Positions 9,354-17,648 of a stretch of DNA of 63,525 nt are shown here, piece by piece. The DNA is from Akkermansiaceae bacterium. GTDB taxonomy: Bacteria > Verrucomicrobiota > Verrucomicrobiia > Verrucomicrobiales > Akkermansiaceae. Below the pieces are notes generated by a model. It was not told the origin of the DNA. It saw only the letters and a program-made list of their open reading frames with translations, and did not search any database. The stretch is from the NCBI GenBank assembly GCA_025354565.1, contig JANXMQ010000132.1:1-63525 (forward strand), in the 5' to 3' direction. Every line of letters starts with the position of its first letter. The stretch's first letter is position 1. The position numbers were made by a program, and so were the translations under genes.

Positions 9354-10643
9354 ATGCAGACCATTCCCGCCTCTTTCTTTCTTCAAATGGCGGTGATCCT
9401 CTTGGCCTGCCGGCTGGTGGGTATCGTCGCGAAGAAAGTCGGCCAGCCGCAGGTAGTGGGGGAAATGATCGCAGGCGTGATCCTCGGGCCGTCGCTGCTG
9501 GGGTGGCTGTGGCCGGAATCCACGGCGCTGATTTTCACTAAAGAAAGCCGCGTGGTGCTGGAAGTGGGAGCCCAACTCGGTGTGGGTCTATACATGTTTC
9601 TCGTCGGCCTTGAGTTTCAGACCTCGCTCTTCCGCACGCGGGCGCGCAGTGCGGCCTGTGTCTCCATCGCTGGGATGGTGGTGCCTTTCATCATCGGCGG
9701 CTTGCTGACCCTGTGGCTGATCCATGTCCCTGGGTTGTTCTCGGCAAATACCCAATACTATCAGGCGGCGATGTTCCTCGGCGCAGCCATCGCGATCACC
9801 GCCTTCCCGATGCTGGCGCGAATCATTTCCGAACGCGGACTTTCCGGCAGCTCGCTCGGCACGCTGGCGCTGGCGGCAGGTGCCATCGACGATGCGGCTG
9901 CCTGGTGCGTGCTGGCAATCGTGCTAGCCACGTTCGGGGCGACGCAGCCGCTGGTGGTGTTAGGCATTAAAATCGCGCCGCAGTATGTAGCCATCGGAGG
10001 GGCGCTGATTTACGGAGTGGCGATGCTAACAGTCGGGCGAAAATTGCTAGCCGGATTCGGTCGCAAAGCGGAAAAAGCAGGGAATGTATCCCAAGCGATG
10101 ATGGCGGTAGTGCTGGCGCTTTTCTGTGTTTCTGCATGGTACACCGACTTTATCGGAGTCCATGCGGTGTTCGGCGGATTCATCCTCGGCATTGCGATGC
10201 CACGCGGGATCTTCGCCAAGGAGTTGCGGAAAAAAATCGAGCCGTTCACCGTGGTATTTCTGCTGCCGATGTTCTTTACCTTTTCCGGTCTGAAAACCCA
10301 AATGAATGTGTTGTTCGATCCCACCTATCTAATGCCCGCCATCGCCATCCTGCTGGCATCGATACTCGGCAAGGGCGTGGCCTGTTGGGCAGCCGCTAGA
10401 CTGAACGGGGAAAACAACGCCACCGCTCTCGCCGTGGGAAGCCTGATGAACGCGCGAGGGTTGATGGAGTTAATCATCATTAACATCGGCCTTCAGGCTG
10501 GCGTGATTGGCAAGCCGTTGTTTTCCATCCTCGTCATGATGGCCATCGTCACCACGCTGATGGCCACGCCTCTTTTTGAAATCGTCTATGGCAGAAACTT
10601 CCGTCGCAAGGACGAGGTTCTAGCAGACGCCATTGACGCATGA
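9354..10643 (+). CDS. Cation:proton antiporter (CPA2/KefB-type membrane domain)
   Basis: Encodes 429 residues from ATG 9354; a TTG at 9318 is in frame but adds an unlikely polar leader. Twelve or so hydrophobic segments are visible. Family blocks include VGQPQVVGEMIAGVILGPS, VGLYMFLVGLEF, GAAIAITAFPMLARII, GAIDDAAAWCVLA (the conserved acidic pair in a membrane helix) and GSLMNARGLMELIIINIGL. There is no cytosolic TrkA-N/RCK domain, which distinguishes it from KefB/KefC. The likely role is Na+ or K+ exchange for H+ at the inner membrane. It ends before a hairpin that looks like its terminator. Confidence 0.88.
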   Translation: MQTIPASFFLQMAVILLACRLVGIVAKKVGQPQVVGEMIAGVILGPSLLGWLWPESTALIFTKESRVVLEVGAQLGVGLYMFLVGLEFQTSLFRTRARSAACVSIAGMVVPFIIGGLLTLWLIHVPGLFSANTQYYQAAMFLGAAIAITAFPMLARIISERGLSGSSLGTLALAAGAIDDAAAWCVLAIVLATFGATQPLVVLGIKIAPQYVAIGGALIYGVAMLTVGRKLLAGFGRKAEKAGNVSQAMMAVVLALFCVSAWYTDFIGVHAVFGGFILGIAMPRGIFAKELRKKIEPFTVVFLLPMFFTFSGLKTQMNVLFDPTYLMPAIAILLASILGKGVACWAAARLNGENNATALAVGSLMNARGLMELIIINIGLQAGVIGKPLFSILVMMAIVTTLMATPLFEIVYGRNFRRKDEVLADAIDA

Positions 10644-10687
10644 ACTTTGTGGCATAACTTATGCAGGCGCAGCCAGAAACGAGAAAA

Positions 10688-10713
10688 CCCACGCCAGTTT
10701 ACACCGGCGTGGG
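10688..10713 (+). terminator. Hairpin after the antiporter gene
   Basis: A perfect 8-bp stem (CCCACGCC at 10688-10695, GGCGTGGG at 10706-10713) with a 10-base loop lies 44 bp after the antiporter stop. It is followed within a few bases by TTTTT. It is a plausible intrinsic terminator for the + strand. Confidence 0.55.
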
Positions 10714-10789
10714 CTTGGATTTTTCCGACGGGTTAACCATATCATCGACGGGCTGTTTTCCAGTCGCCTGGAGATTGACGGAAAGATAA

Positions 10790-11073
10790 AAAACTATTTA
10801 CACAAAAAATCTTACACTCTCGCTCAGCGGAAAATTCCGCAAGGAACGCGAGAGCTTGGAAGAGCTCTTGGATCCGACCCGCCGCGAGACGAGTTCATTG
10901 TCACTGGGCTTCGAGGTTCTTCGAGAACGATCGCAGAGGATGGCACCCATCGTCGCCGCTTTGGAGGCCTTCGAAAAAGAGGGCTGCGGATGGCAAGGCT
11001 GCTCAATAAGGAGCCGGGACTTTATTGTCCGAGTCTTCTGGCACTTGATGAAGTGGTAGGGAGGAGACCGTAA
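10790..11073 (+). pseudogene. Relic resembling the C-terminus of a lantibiotic dehydratase
   Basis: This gap between the antiporter and the DUF4105 gene has no intact gene. One frame, open from 10790 to 11059 without an ATG, reads FRKERESLEELLDP followed by EVLRERSQRMAPIVAAL and AFEKEG. From memory this resembles the late C-terminal part of LanB-type dehydratases and thiopeptide-type bacteriocin enzymes (FRRER..LE.LL then EVLRRRS.R.APVV..L). After about 10985 the likeness continues better in the neighbouring frame (LLNKEPGLYCPSLLALDEVVG), suggesting a frameshift. The rest of the roughly 1000-residue enzyme is absent, so this would be a non-functional scar. Only a profile search can confirm it. 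Confidence 0.45.
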
Positions 11074-11083
11074 CTGTCTTCCC

Positions 11084-12121
11084 TCACTCTTTCCCGAAGC
11101 CGGGGCGCCCTACGCGGATGAGTTTGGAAAAATCCGGGGACTGGTCGGCAGAATGGGCGGCATCATTGATAAGCGCGCGATTTTTCAACTCGGGGAATGG
11201 CAGTCCATCGGTGACGATTTCGCCCTTGTCGTAGAGGAGTTCGTCCATGAAGCCGTTGACCAGCATCCGCCAGTCGAAGGGTGCGCGTTTGCTGGCATCA
11301 TGCTGCGAGCGGATGGCGGTGGTGCAGTTGGTGGTAATGGCATTATACCAACGCGGATGATCCCGCATGGCATTCATGGTGTTGATATATTCGATGAACC
11401 GCTCACGGGCTTCATCCGCAGTGGAGGTGGTACGGTACAGATAGATTTCCTCGCCTTTCCGATAGTTCGTCCGGACGCGGAAACTGTCGCGCTCGTCGGT
11501 GGCCAGATAGATGAGCTCGTATTGCCGATAGAGCCCGCCGATGGCCGAGTAGGTTTCGCCCGTTTCCTTGCGGGTCTCGATGGACATGGTGACTGGCAGC
11601 GTGTCCGCGAAGATGAAGCTAAGCATCGGGTGCGCCATGTAGCGCGAACCCCAATAGTCGATGCCGATATCAACTCCTGTTAGTTGCGAGAGATGCAGAG
11701 TCCGGGTTTCCCACCGCACGGTGTAGTCCTCCTCGCTGCGATAGTCGCAGTGGCGGATGTTGTGGAGAGTGACGACATCGCCATTTACTTCCCCCCATGC
11801 CGTCTCCGCCACATCCGCTTGCCAGTTGCGGGTGTTGCTAGGTTTCAGGGTGAACCACCATCCCACCACCAGTGCGATGGCCAAGGCCACGCCCGTCATC
11901 CCGCACCGCTTTTTCTTTATTGCGACGGCCAAGGCACCCAAGCCAAAGACAATGGCTAGCGGATGACGGATACCCGCGACGGGGAAATCGTACCACAGTG
12001 CGCCGACCGCCCAAGCGAGTGCGCCGAGTAGTAGCAACCAGCGGAGGGTGAGCCAGAGAATGTGGATAAGTCTGCGTGGCAGGGGTTTTGCTGGCGCGGA
12101 GGCGAGGTTTTCGTTGCGCAT
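11084..12121 (-). CDS. DUF4105 (Lnb N-terminal periplasmic type) membrane protein
   Basis: Encodes 345 residues from ATG 12121. Three hydrophobic helices fill the first 95 residues (WLTLRWLLLLGALAWAVGAL and later segments), followed by a large periplasmic domain. That domain contains the DUF4105 blocks NIRHCDYRSEEDYTVRWE, WGSRYMAHPMLSFIF, YQYELIYLATDERDSF-like text and the conserved NCTT near residue 264. The family is a papain-like fold protein of uncertain function; it may act on the cell envelope. It lies 91 bp downstream of the chromate transporter on the same strand. The stop lies 10 bases past the relic on the other strand. Confidence 0.8.
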   Translation of the reverse strand: MRNENLASAPAKPLPRRLIHILWLTLRWLLLLGALAWAVGALWYDFPVAGIRHPLAIVFGLGALAVAIKKKRCGMTGVALAIALVVGWWFTLKPSNTRNWQADVAETAWGEVNGDVVTLHNIRHCDYRSEEDYTVRWETRTLHLSQLTGVDIGIDYWGSRYMAHPMLSFIFADTLPVTMSIETRKETGETYSAIGGLYRQYELIYLATDERDSFRVRTNYRKGEEIYLYRTTSTADEARERFIEYINTMNAMRDHPRWYNAITTNCTTAIRSQHDASKRAPFDWRMLVNGFMDELLYDKGEIVTDGLPFPELKNRALINDAAHSADQSPDFSKLIRVGRPGFGKE

Positions 12122-12212
12122 GGTGGGCGAGTTTTTAGCTTTCCTGCCCGCATTGCAATGGCGGAAATCACGGTGGATTTATCCGCGGGCCGGCGGGTTG
12201 TTCCGCTTTTCC

Positions 12213-13526
12213 TCAAACCAGCCTCCAGATCATTCCCAACACCGCACAGGCACCGATCACCGGAATCAGTCCGACCTTGAACCGCTGCATCGCTACGAAT
12301 GCGGCCACCGCCACCACGGCGACGAAGGCGTCGAATCGCGGCGTCGGTTCCGGCCAGAGCGCGTGGGTGGTGAACTTCACTCCGAGATTGAGGATCACGC
12401 CGACGACTGCGGCGGTAATCGCCATTAGAGCCGCCCCCAAGCGTGGCTGCGAGCGGAGTTTTTCCACATGCGGCGCACCGAGAAAGACAAACAAGAAACA
12501 CGGCACAAAGGTCGCCCAAGTCGTGACCAATGCGCCGACCATTGCGCCGCCTAACGGAGTAAGCGCACCCGGATGTTGCCAACCGCCGACGAAGCCCACG
12601 AACTGCAATACCATAATCAAAGGCCCCGGCGTGGTCTCCGCCAGCCCCAGCCCGCTCATCATTTGCGGGTGCGAGAGCCAGCCGTATTTCTCCACCGCTT
12701 GCTGGGCGACGTAGGGCAGCACCGCATAGGCTCCGCCGAAAGTGACCATCGCCGCCTTGCTAAAAAAAACGCCCTGCCCGTAGGCCGTGCTGTCCCTGCC
12801 GAGCCACAGGCCGAGCGCGAAAATTGGCAGCCACCAGAGGACTCCGCAAACTGTTAAGATGCCCGCCGCCCGCTTCCACGACGGCGCGGGCGATGGTGGC
12901 AGGATGAGGAAATTTTCCTCTGCTAGATCGCTGCTAGAACCATGGCCCTTGCCAGCGGGAAATTGTGAAGGGGCGGTGGTTTTCCCGATCCAGCCGATCA
13001 AGGCCGCCGCCCCGATGATGAGGACGAAGGAGACTTGGAAAAAATAGATCGCCACGAACGAGGCCGCCGCCATCGCCCACAGGGTCGGGCTTTTCAGCGC
13101 CTTTTTCCCGATCCGCAACACCGCCTCCGCCACCACCGCAATCACGGCCGGGAGCAAGCCGTAAAACATCGCCGCCAGCCATGGCAGATGCCCGCCCGCC
13201 ATGTAGAGCCAGCTCAGACCTAGCAGAATGAACACCGATGGCAGCACGAACAACACGCCCGCCGCCACCCCACCGCGCCAGCCGTGGAGCCGCCAGCCGA
13301 GGTAGGTCGCGAGCTGTTGGGCTTCCGGGCCGGGCAGCAACATGCAGAAATTCAACGCGTGGAGGAAATGGCTCTCGGAAATCCAGCGGCGCTTTTCCAC
13401 CAGTTCCTTGTGCATGATCGCGATCTGCCCCGCCGGCCCGCCGAAGCTGATGCAGCCGAGCTTGAACCAGTAACGCAGGGCTTCGTGAAAGGTGGGGAAA
13501 GTAGGAGGGTTATCGAAGCCGGGCAT
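12213..13526 (-). CDS. chrA: Chromate transporter ChrA, long-chain type
   Basis: Encodes 437 residues from ATG 13526. It shows two homologous CHR halves: KLGCISFGGPAGQIAIMHKE with NFCMLLPGPEAQQLATYLGW in the first, and MVTFGGAYAVLPYVAQQA with GLAETTPGPLIMVLQFVG in the second. Ten or more hydrophobic segments are visible. The family exports chromate through proton-coupled transport, although many members have unknown anion substrates. It follows the metal ABC permease gene on the same strand after 121 bp containing a small inverted repeat, so it may have its own promoter. Confidence 0.9.
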   Translation of the reverse strand: MPGFDNPPTFPTFHEALRYWFKLGCISFGGPAGQIAIMHKELVEKRRWISESHFLHALNFCMLLPGPEAQQLATYLGWRLHGWRGGVAAGVLFVLPSVFILLGLSWLYMAGGHLPWLAAMFYGLLPAVIAVVAEAVLRIGKKALKSPTLWAMAAASFVAIYFFQVSFVLIIGAAALIGWIGKTTAPSQFPAGKGHGSSSDLAEENFLILPPSPAPSWKRAAGILTVCGVLWWLPIFALGLWLGRDSTAYGQGVFFSKAAMVTFGGAYAVLPYVAQQAVEKYGWLSHPQMMSGLGLAETTPGPLIMVLQFVGFVGGWQHPGALTPLGGAMVGALVTTWATFVPCFLFVFLGAPHVEKLRSQPRLGAALMAITAAVVGVILNLGVKFTTHALWPEPTPRFDAFVAVVAVAAFVAMQRFKVGLIPVIGACAVLGMIWRLV

Positions 13527-13602
13527 CGGTATGGCAAAGATGATGGGCCGGTGCCGGACGCTGGTCGAGCGCGGAATGTGGTGGTGATCGGTGAGTCAGC
13601 GA

Positions 13603-13615
13603 CTACAGTTTGTAG
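13603..13615. promoter_or_regulatory. Short inverted repeat between the metal permease gene and chrA
   Basis: CTACA-GTT-TGTAG occupies 13603-13615, 32 bp after the permease stop and 77 bp upstream of the chrA start. It could be a small operator or part of a weak hairpin. No T-tract follows on the minus strand. Confidence 0.25.
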
Positions 13616-13647
13616 CTGGAGTGCCTAGTAACGGCGCTCTCTCCTCC

Positions 13648-14460
13648 TTATTTGCGATTCAAACACGCGGAAATGCTTCCCACCAGTAACAGCAACACGC
13701 CGAAGACACAGACGATCGCCGCGCCGGAGGGAAGATCTTGGTAAAATGAAATCACCAGTCCGCTCACCCCGCCGATGAGCGAGAGTGCGACGCCGATGGC
13801 CAAGCGCACCCCGAAGCGCTTGGCCACGAGGATGCCGCAGGTGGCCGGAACAATGAGATAGGTAAATACTAGCAGCACTCCGACGATTTGCACAAAACTA
13901 GTGACCACTAAACCAAATGTGGCATAGAATAGGAAATCCCATAACTTCACACGCATGCCGGTAGCCGCGGCTTCCTTGGGCGAAAACGAGAGTTGCATGA
14001 ATTTTTTCCGTGCAAGCCAATGGAAGATCCCCACGCCGACAAACAAGGCGAGCGTCCGGAAGATTTCCTCCTTCGTCACTAGCAAAATGTTACCGATTAG
14101 CATGTTCTTGATCTGCTCATCGCCCTCGGTGGAGAAGCTTAGCAAAATCACCGAGGCAGCGGCGGCCACGACATAAGATATACCGATGATCGCCTCCTGC
14201 GGCACCTCGCCACTGCGCTTGCCGGTGAAGGCGAATAGTGCGGCGGCGAGCACCGTGAAGCCGAGGGAGATCCAAAACGTCACGGGTCCGCTGGGGTCCA
14301 TGTGTTTCATCACCGCGAAGCAGACGCCAAGCGAGGCCATCTGCGCCATCGCGATGTCGATGAAAATGATTCCCCGTCGGACGACGTGCAGCCCGAGGTA
14401 AACGAGCAGTCCAGGCAACAATACACAGGCCATTACCGGCCACATCATGACTTCCCACAT
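13648..14460 (-). CDS. znuB: Metal (Zn/Mn) ABC transporter permease, ZnuB type
   Basis: I chose ATG 14460 (MWEVMMWPVMACVLLPG, 270 residues), which begins 5 bases after the binding-protein stop; the in-frame start at 14496 would overlap that gene. The ABC-3 family pattern is clear: about eight membrane helices, the GLHVVRRGIIFIDIAMAQMASLG motif early, the IVGVLLVFTYLIVPA segment and the final acidic-free hydrophobic helix. It forms the inner-membrane channel for zinc or manganese supplied by the binding protein encoded just upstream. The required ATPase gene is not adjacent and not found elsewhere in the window. Confidence 0.9.
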   Translation of the reverse strand: MWEVMMWPVMACVLLPGLLVYLGLHVVRRGIIFIDIAMAQMASLGVCFAVMKHMDPSGPVTFWISLGFTVLAAALFAFTGKRSGEVPQEAIIGISYVVAAAASVILLSFSTEGDEQIKNMLIGNILLVTKEEIFRTLALFVGVGIFHWLARKKFMQLSFSPKEAAATGMRVKLWDFLFYATFGLVVTSFVQIVGVLLVFTYLIVPATCGILVAKRFGVRLAIGVALSLIGGVSGLVISFYQDLPSGAAIVCVFGVLLLLVGSISACLNRK

Positions 14461-14464
14461 GGTA

Positions 14465-15361
14465 TCAGTGTTTAAGGGCTGTGGTGATGCGGGCAACCAA
14501 GACGTCGATCAGTTGGATATACGTCGTGGTGTTCGGCAGGGCTTCTGGATACTGTGCGGCATCGACGACGCTCGCGCCAGTTGAGGAGGCGACTTTCTCG
14601 GCGATCTTGCGATTGTGATAGGGCTCGACGATGATGGCCTTGATGTTGTTGGCTTTGATTAAACCGATGACCTCGGCGAGACGTGCGGGCGAGGGCGGGA
14701 CGCCGGGTTTTGGTTCGAGGAAAACATTCACATCGAGTCCGAAGCGATGGGCGAAGTAGAGCCAGTCGTCATGATAGGCGGCGACGTGTTGGCCACGGAA
14801 CGGCAGCATGGCGCGGCCCCATTCTTGGAGTTTTGCATCGATGGTGGCGGTGAACTTTTGATTGTTCGCCTGATAGGTGGCCGCGTGCGCTGCATCGGCG
14901 GCAGCGAATGCGGTGGCGATGTGCGCGGCGACGGCCTTGGCAATGATCGGGTCCACCATGAAATGTGGATTGCCCGAGGCATGGACATCGCCAGCGGCAC
15001 GGGTGAGCGTGGCGGGCACATCGAGTAAATGAACGCCTTCGGATGCTTGCACGCGGCCGGATGCGCCAACTTCGATTTTGGAATTCCGCGCGGTTTGGAG
15101 CAGCGGTGGCAGCCAGCCGATTTCCAACTCGGCACCGCCTTCGATCAAGACATCGGCCGTGCGGAGTTTCACGATGAAGCTCGGTCGTGCATCGACGAAG
15201 TGGGGATCTTCGGTGGGTTTCCCCATGGCGGTGACATCGACGAGGTCGCCGCCGATTTCGCGGGCGAGGGCGGCGTAGTCGGGCAGCGTGGTGACGACGT
15301 TGAGCTTGGCATGGGCGGTGCAAACGAGCGCCGCTAACAGGATAGTTACATTTAATTTCAT
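14465..15361 (-). CDS. znuA: Metal ABC transporter substrate-binding protein, ZnuA type
   Basis: Encodes 298 residues with a signal peptide (about 1-18, VCTAHA). Cluster A-I fold motifs are present with likely metal-binding histidines: TEDPHFVDARPS, HASGNPHFMVDP, AAYHDDWLYFAHRFGL and VEPYHNRKIA. The long His-rich loop of some ZnuA proteins is absent, so zinc versus manganese cannot be settled from sequence alone. It sits between the porin-like gene (28 bp) and the permease (4-base gap), forming a tight uptake operon. Confidence 0.9.
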   Translation of the reverse strand: MKLNVTILLAALVCTAHAKLNVVTTLPDYAALAREIGGDLVDVTAMGKPTEDPHFVDARPSFIVKLRTADVLIEGGAELEIGWLPPLLQTARNSKIEVGASGRVQASEGVHLLDVPATLTRAAGDVHASGNPHFMVDPIIAKAVAAHIATAFAAADAAHAATYQANNQKFTATIDAKLQEWGRAMLPFRGQHVAAYHDDWLYFAHRFGLDVNVFLEPKPGVPPSPARLAEVIGLIKANNIKAIIVEPYHNRKIAEKVASSTGASVVDAAQYPEALPNTTTYIQLIDVLVARITTALKH

Positions 15362-15388
15362 AGGAGTTAGTTTGTGATCTGTTGGAGT

Positions 15389-16981
15389 TCAATATTTGTG
15401 GGCACCATGGGCACCTAGGGCGATTTCATACATGAGAAAGACCGAGTCTTCTTCGCTGGAGGGCAGGAAGTCGTTGGACTTGAGTATGTCGTGGTTGTAT
15501 TGCAGGCGGAGTTTTGAGAACTCGGAGAGATACCACGTTAGATCGCCGGAAATGCGATAGCGGCTCTGGCGTAGCGGGTCATTGGTGATGGCGGAGTTTT
15601 CCATGTTCATATAGTCGCCACGCAGTCCGGCGGCCCAGCCTTTGTGGAAGCCCCAAACGACTTGGGAATAGGCTCCCCAGTCGTTGAAGGTTTCTGCGGC
15701 GGGGAAGGCATCGCCGAGTCCGCGCCCGGCTTCGAAGCGCCGGAACATTGCCTCGCTTTGCCATTTCACGAAGGGCCAGCCGCCTTCCGCGTCGGCGGGT
15801 TTCCATTTGTAAAACAGATCGACGCCGTAGATTTGCGTGCTCGCGTTTTCCCCGGTGTCATTCGGTCCAAAGGCAGCGGAGACGCCGGTGAGGATCGTCT
15901 GCGTGGAGGTGAGATCGAACGACGCTTCGAGCCGTGGCGTGAAGACGAGATCCGACACGCTGCCGGTCTGGCGGTCAATGGTGGGCCGCCCGAAGAACGT
16001 TCCGCTATCCCCCGGATTGCGGAAGGAATAGCCGGTGTTTCCCTCACCGTTCTGCACCGCAAGCAAGGCCTGCGCGTAAAACGGAGTGGGGATGACCCAT
16101 GCGATTTGCGCACCGACGCCGCGCAATCCGTCCGATCCTAACAACCTTCCCTGCACCAACGGCGCATCGATGAAATCCCAAGTGTGCGGGTGGGTCGGAT
16201 TGATGCGACCGAAGGGGGTAAAAAACTGCCCGCCCTTTACCTGCAAGCCGTAGGGCATCGAGGTGGTTTGGCCGAAAGCCTCCTCGACTTCCACGGTGCT
16301 TTCGTTGTGGTTATCGAGCTTGAAAACGATGTTGGCGAAGCCCTCGAAATACGGGTCCACCGCACCATCGAGCGCGAGTTCTACATTGCGGGCGTTGAAG
16401 CCGTTTTGCTGTGGATCGTGATCGCCCACTTCGAGCGCGCCGAGGTCGCTGGAGCTGGAAGCAGCGCCGACGAAAACCGAATCGAACGAGATGTTAAGAT
16501 AACTTCCTTTCGCCGCGCCGCCAGTGCCGCCGATCAATCCCGGCGCTGGGATCAAGCCGGGAGTGGGCTCGGTCGCGGGTGAGCCTGCGACTACCGAGGA
16601 GTCCGTAGTGGGGAATAAATTACCGGATGGTGCAGTTGCATTGGCGGCCGGAAGCACGCCAGCCGATGGAGTAACGACCGCCGGGTCGCTGGTCGGAAAT
16701 GCGGGTGGCGAATTTGCCGGAGCAAGCGGGCTGTCGGGGATTGCAGGAGCGGGTGGCTTGAGTGAATCGATGACCGTTTGCTGGTCGGTGATTTGTTTTT
16801 TCAAGGCGTCGATTTCCGCGTGATGCTGGGTCTGGATGTCTTGGATGCTTTTTTGCATCTCAAGGAGTTGTTTTTGAATGGCTTCGTTAGAAGTAGGTGA
16901 AGCTGCGGGTTCCTCGGCTTGGAGATGGATGGAAATGAGAATACTGGTGATGAAGATAGGTATAGATTTGTGGAAAAACAT
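15389..16981 (-). CDS. Outer-membrane porin-like protein of the metal-uptake operon
   Basis: Encodes 530 residues. The signal peptide is about 1-22 (IFITSILISIHLQAEEPA). Residues 30-75 form a heptad-like coiled coil (LLEMQKSIQDIQTQ, IDALKKQITDQQTVIDSL). A Pro/Ala/Thr-rich linker follows to about 155. The rest alternates short beta strands with aromatic ends (NGFNARNVELALDGAVDPYF, QVKGGQFFTPFGRINP, WGAYSQVVWGFHKGWAAGLR, LRLQYNHDIL) as in OprP/phosphate-selective-type porins. The coiled coil followed by a barrel resembles peptidoglycan-tethered porins. By position it likely passes metal or a metal chelate across the outer membrane for the binding protein downstream. Confidence 0.75.
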   Translation of the reverse strand: MFFHKSIPIFITSILISIHLQAEEPAASPTSNEAIQKQLLEMQKSIQDIQTQHHAEIDALKKQITDQQTVIDSLKPPAPAIPDSPLAPANSPPAFPTSDPAVVTPSAGVLPAANATAPSGNLFPTTDSSVVAGSPATEPTPGLIPAPGLIGGTGGAAKGSYLNISFDSVFVGAASSSSDLGALEVGDHDPQQNGFNARNVELALDGAVDPYFEGFANIVFKLDNHNESTVEVEEAFGQTTSMPYGLQVKGGQFFTPFGRINPTHPHTWDFIDAPLVQGRLLGSDGLRGVGAQIAWVIPTPFYAQALLAVQNGEGNTGYSFRNPGDSGTFFGRPTIDRQTGSVSDLVFTPRLEASFDLTSTQTILTGVSAAFGPNDTGENASTQIYGVDLFYKWKPADAEGGWPFVKWQSEAMFRRFEAGRGLGDAFPAAETFNDWGAYSQVVWGFHKGWAAGLRGDYMNMENSAITNDPLRQSRYRISGDLTWYLSEFSKLRLQYNHDILKSNDFLPSSEEDSVFLMYEIALGAHGAHKY

Positions 16982-17010
16982 AAGTTTGCATGATGAAGAA
17001 TTTGGAAAAA

Positions 17011-17057
17011 GACATGGCTATGGCCACGTCAGTTAGTCGCAAGGACAGACATTGTCC
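17011..17057. promoter_or_regulatory. Two adjacent inverted repeats upstream of the metal-uptake operon
   Basis: In the 97-bp gap between the His-rich protein gene and the porin gene lie an imperfect palindrome at 17011-17030 (GACaTGGC core TAT, GGCCAcGTC-type arms) and a perfect GGACA-GACAT-TGTCC repeat at 17043-17057. Their placement 30-75 bp upstream of the porin start suits an operator, for instance for a Fur/Zur-type regulator. The sequence does not match the AT-rich enterobacterial Zur box, so the regulator is unknown. Confidence 0.35.
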
Positions 17058-17078
17058 CTGCAATACGGATTCATTCGA

Positions 17079-17411
17079 TCAAGCAATCACAGGTGGCCCG
17101 TGTGCGAGCAGGCTGCCGCACAAATGGTGGGGCAACGTGTGACGGACGATGGCGGAAACCGTCACCGTCGCGATGAGAACTGGCTGGAAGTCCGGCGCGA
17201 CCACCGGCACGATCACCGTTTGATCGACGGTGCCGGATTGGAGATCCGTCGCGAGACAGTGGTGGTCGGATTCATGTGAATCCGAGTGGCAGCGCTCGTG
17301 CAAATCTGGCGAGGACGCCAAGAGGGAAATGACGAAGACCTGAATGACAGCCAGCCAAACGAGAGGCGCGATCAGGCGCGCCCAACGATTTTGGCAGGAT
17401 TGCAACGTCAT
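17079..17411 (-). CDS. Small exported His/Cys-rich protein upstream of the metal operon
   Basis: Encodes 110 residues. A single N-terminal hydrophobic helix (about 12-33, LIAPLVWLAVIQVFVISLLA) acts as signal or anchor. It is followed by a metal-ligand-rich stretch, LHERCHSDSHESDHHCLATD, with five His and two Cys in about 20 residues. The C-terminal half is hydrophobic with HTLPHHLCG. It resembles small secreted His-rich proteins found in Verrucomicrobia but I cannot name a family. Being first on the same strand before the porin/binding-protein/permease genes, a role in periplasmic metal binding or sensing is an inference. Confidence 0.6.
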   Translation of the reverse strand: MTLQSCQNRWARLIAPLVWLAVIQVFVISLLASSPDLHERCHSDSHESDHHCLATDLQSGTVDQTVIVPVVAPDFQPVLIATVTVSAIVRHTLPHHLCGSLLAHGPPVIA

Positions 17412-17648
17412 TGCGCCAGATCGCTACCGAAGTCATAGCCGGATGACAATCCGAATGTTTGGGGATTTTTCAAGTCACGGCAATTCTGCGGGCAGTGGGT
17501 GAAAGCAAATGATCTGATAGAAAACGGCCTGCATGGCAGAAGACATGGGCAAGGCCAAGGGTGGCGAGGTTTCATGTCTCAGACTGGCCGGGCTTGATAC
17601 AGGGCAAAGACGCTTGCCGGGCGGGCGGGGATGGTATGTGCTTCGCGC

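Noticed and set aside
10633-11073. Rightward 146-codon open frame after the antiporter
   Set aside because: Starts with TTG inside the antiporter gene, crosses the terminator hairpin and has no domain. The neighbouring frame carries the dehydratase-like pattern, so this is at most part of a frameshifted relic.
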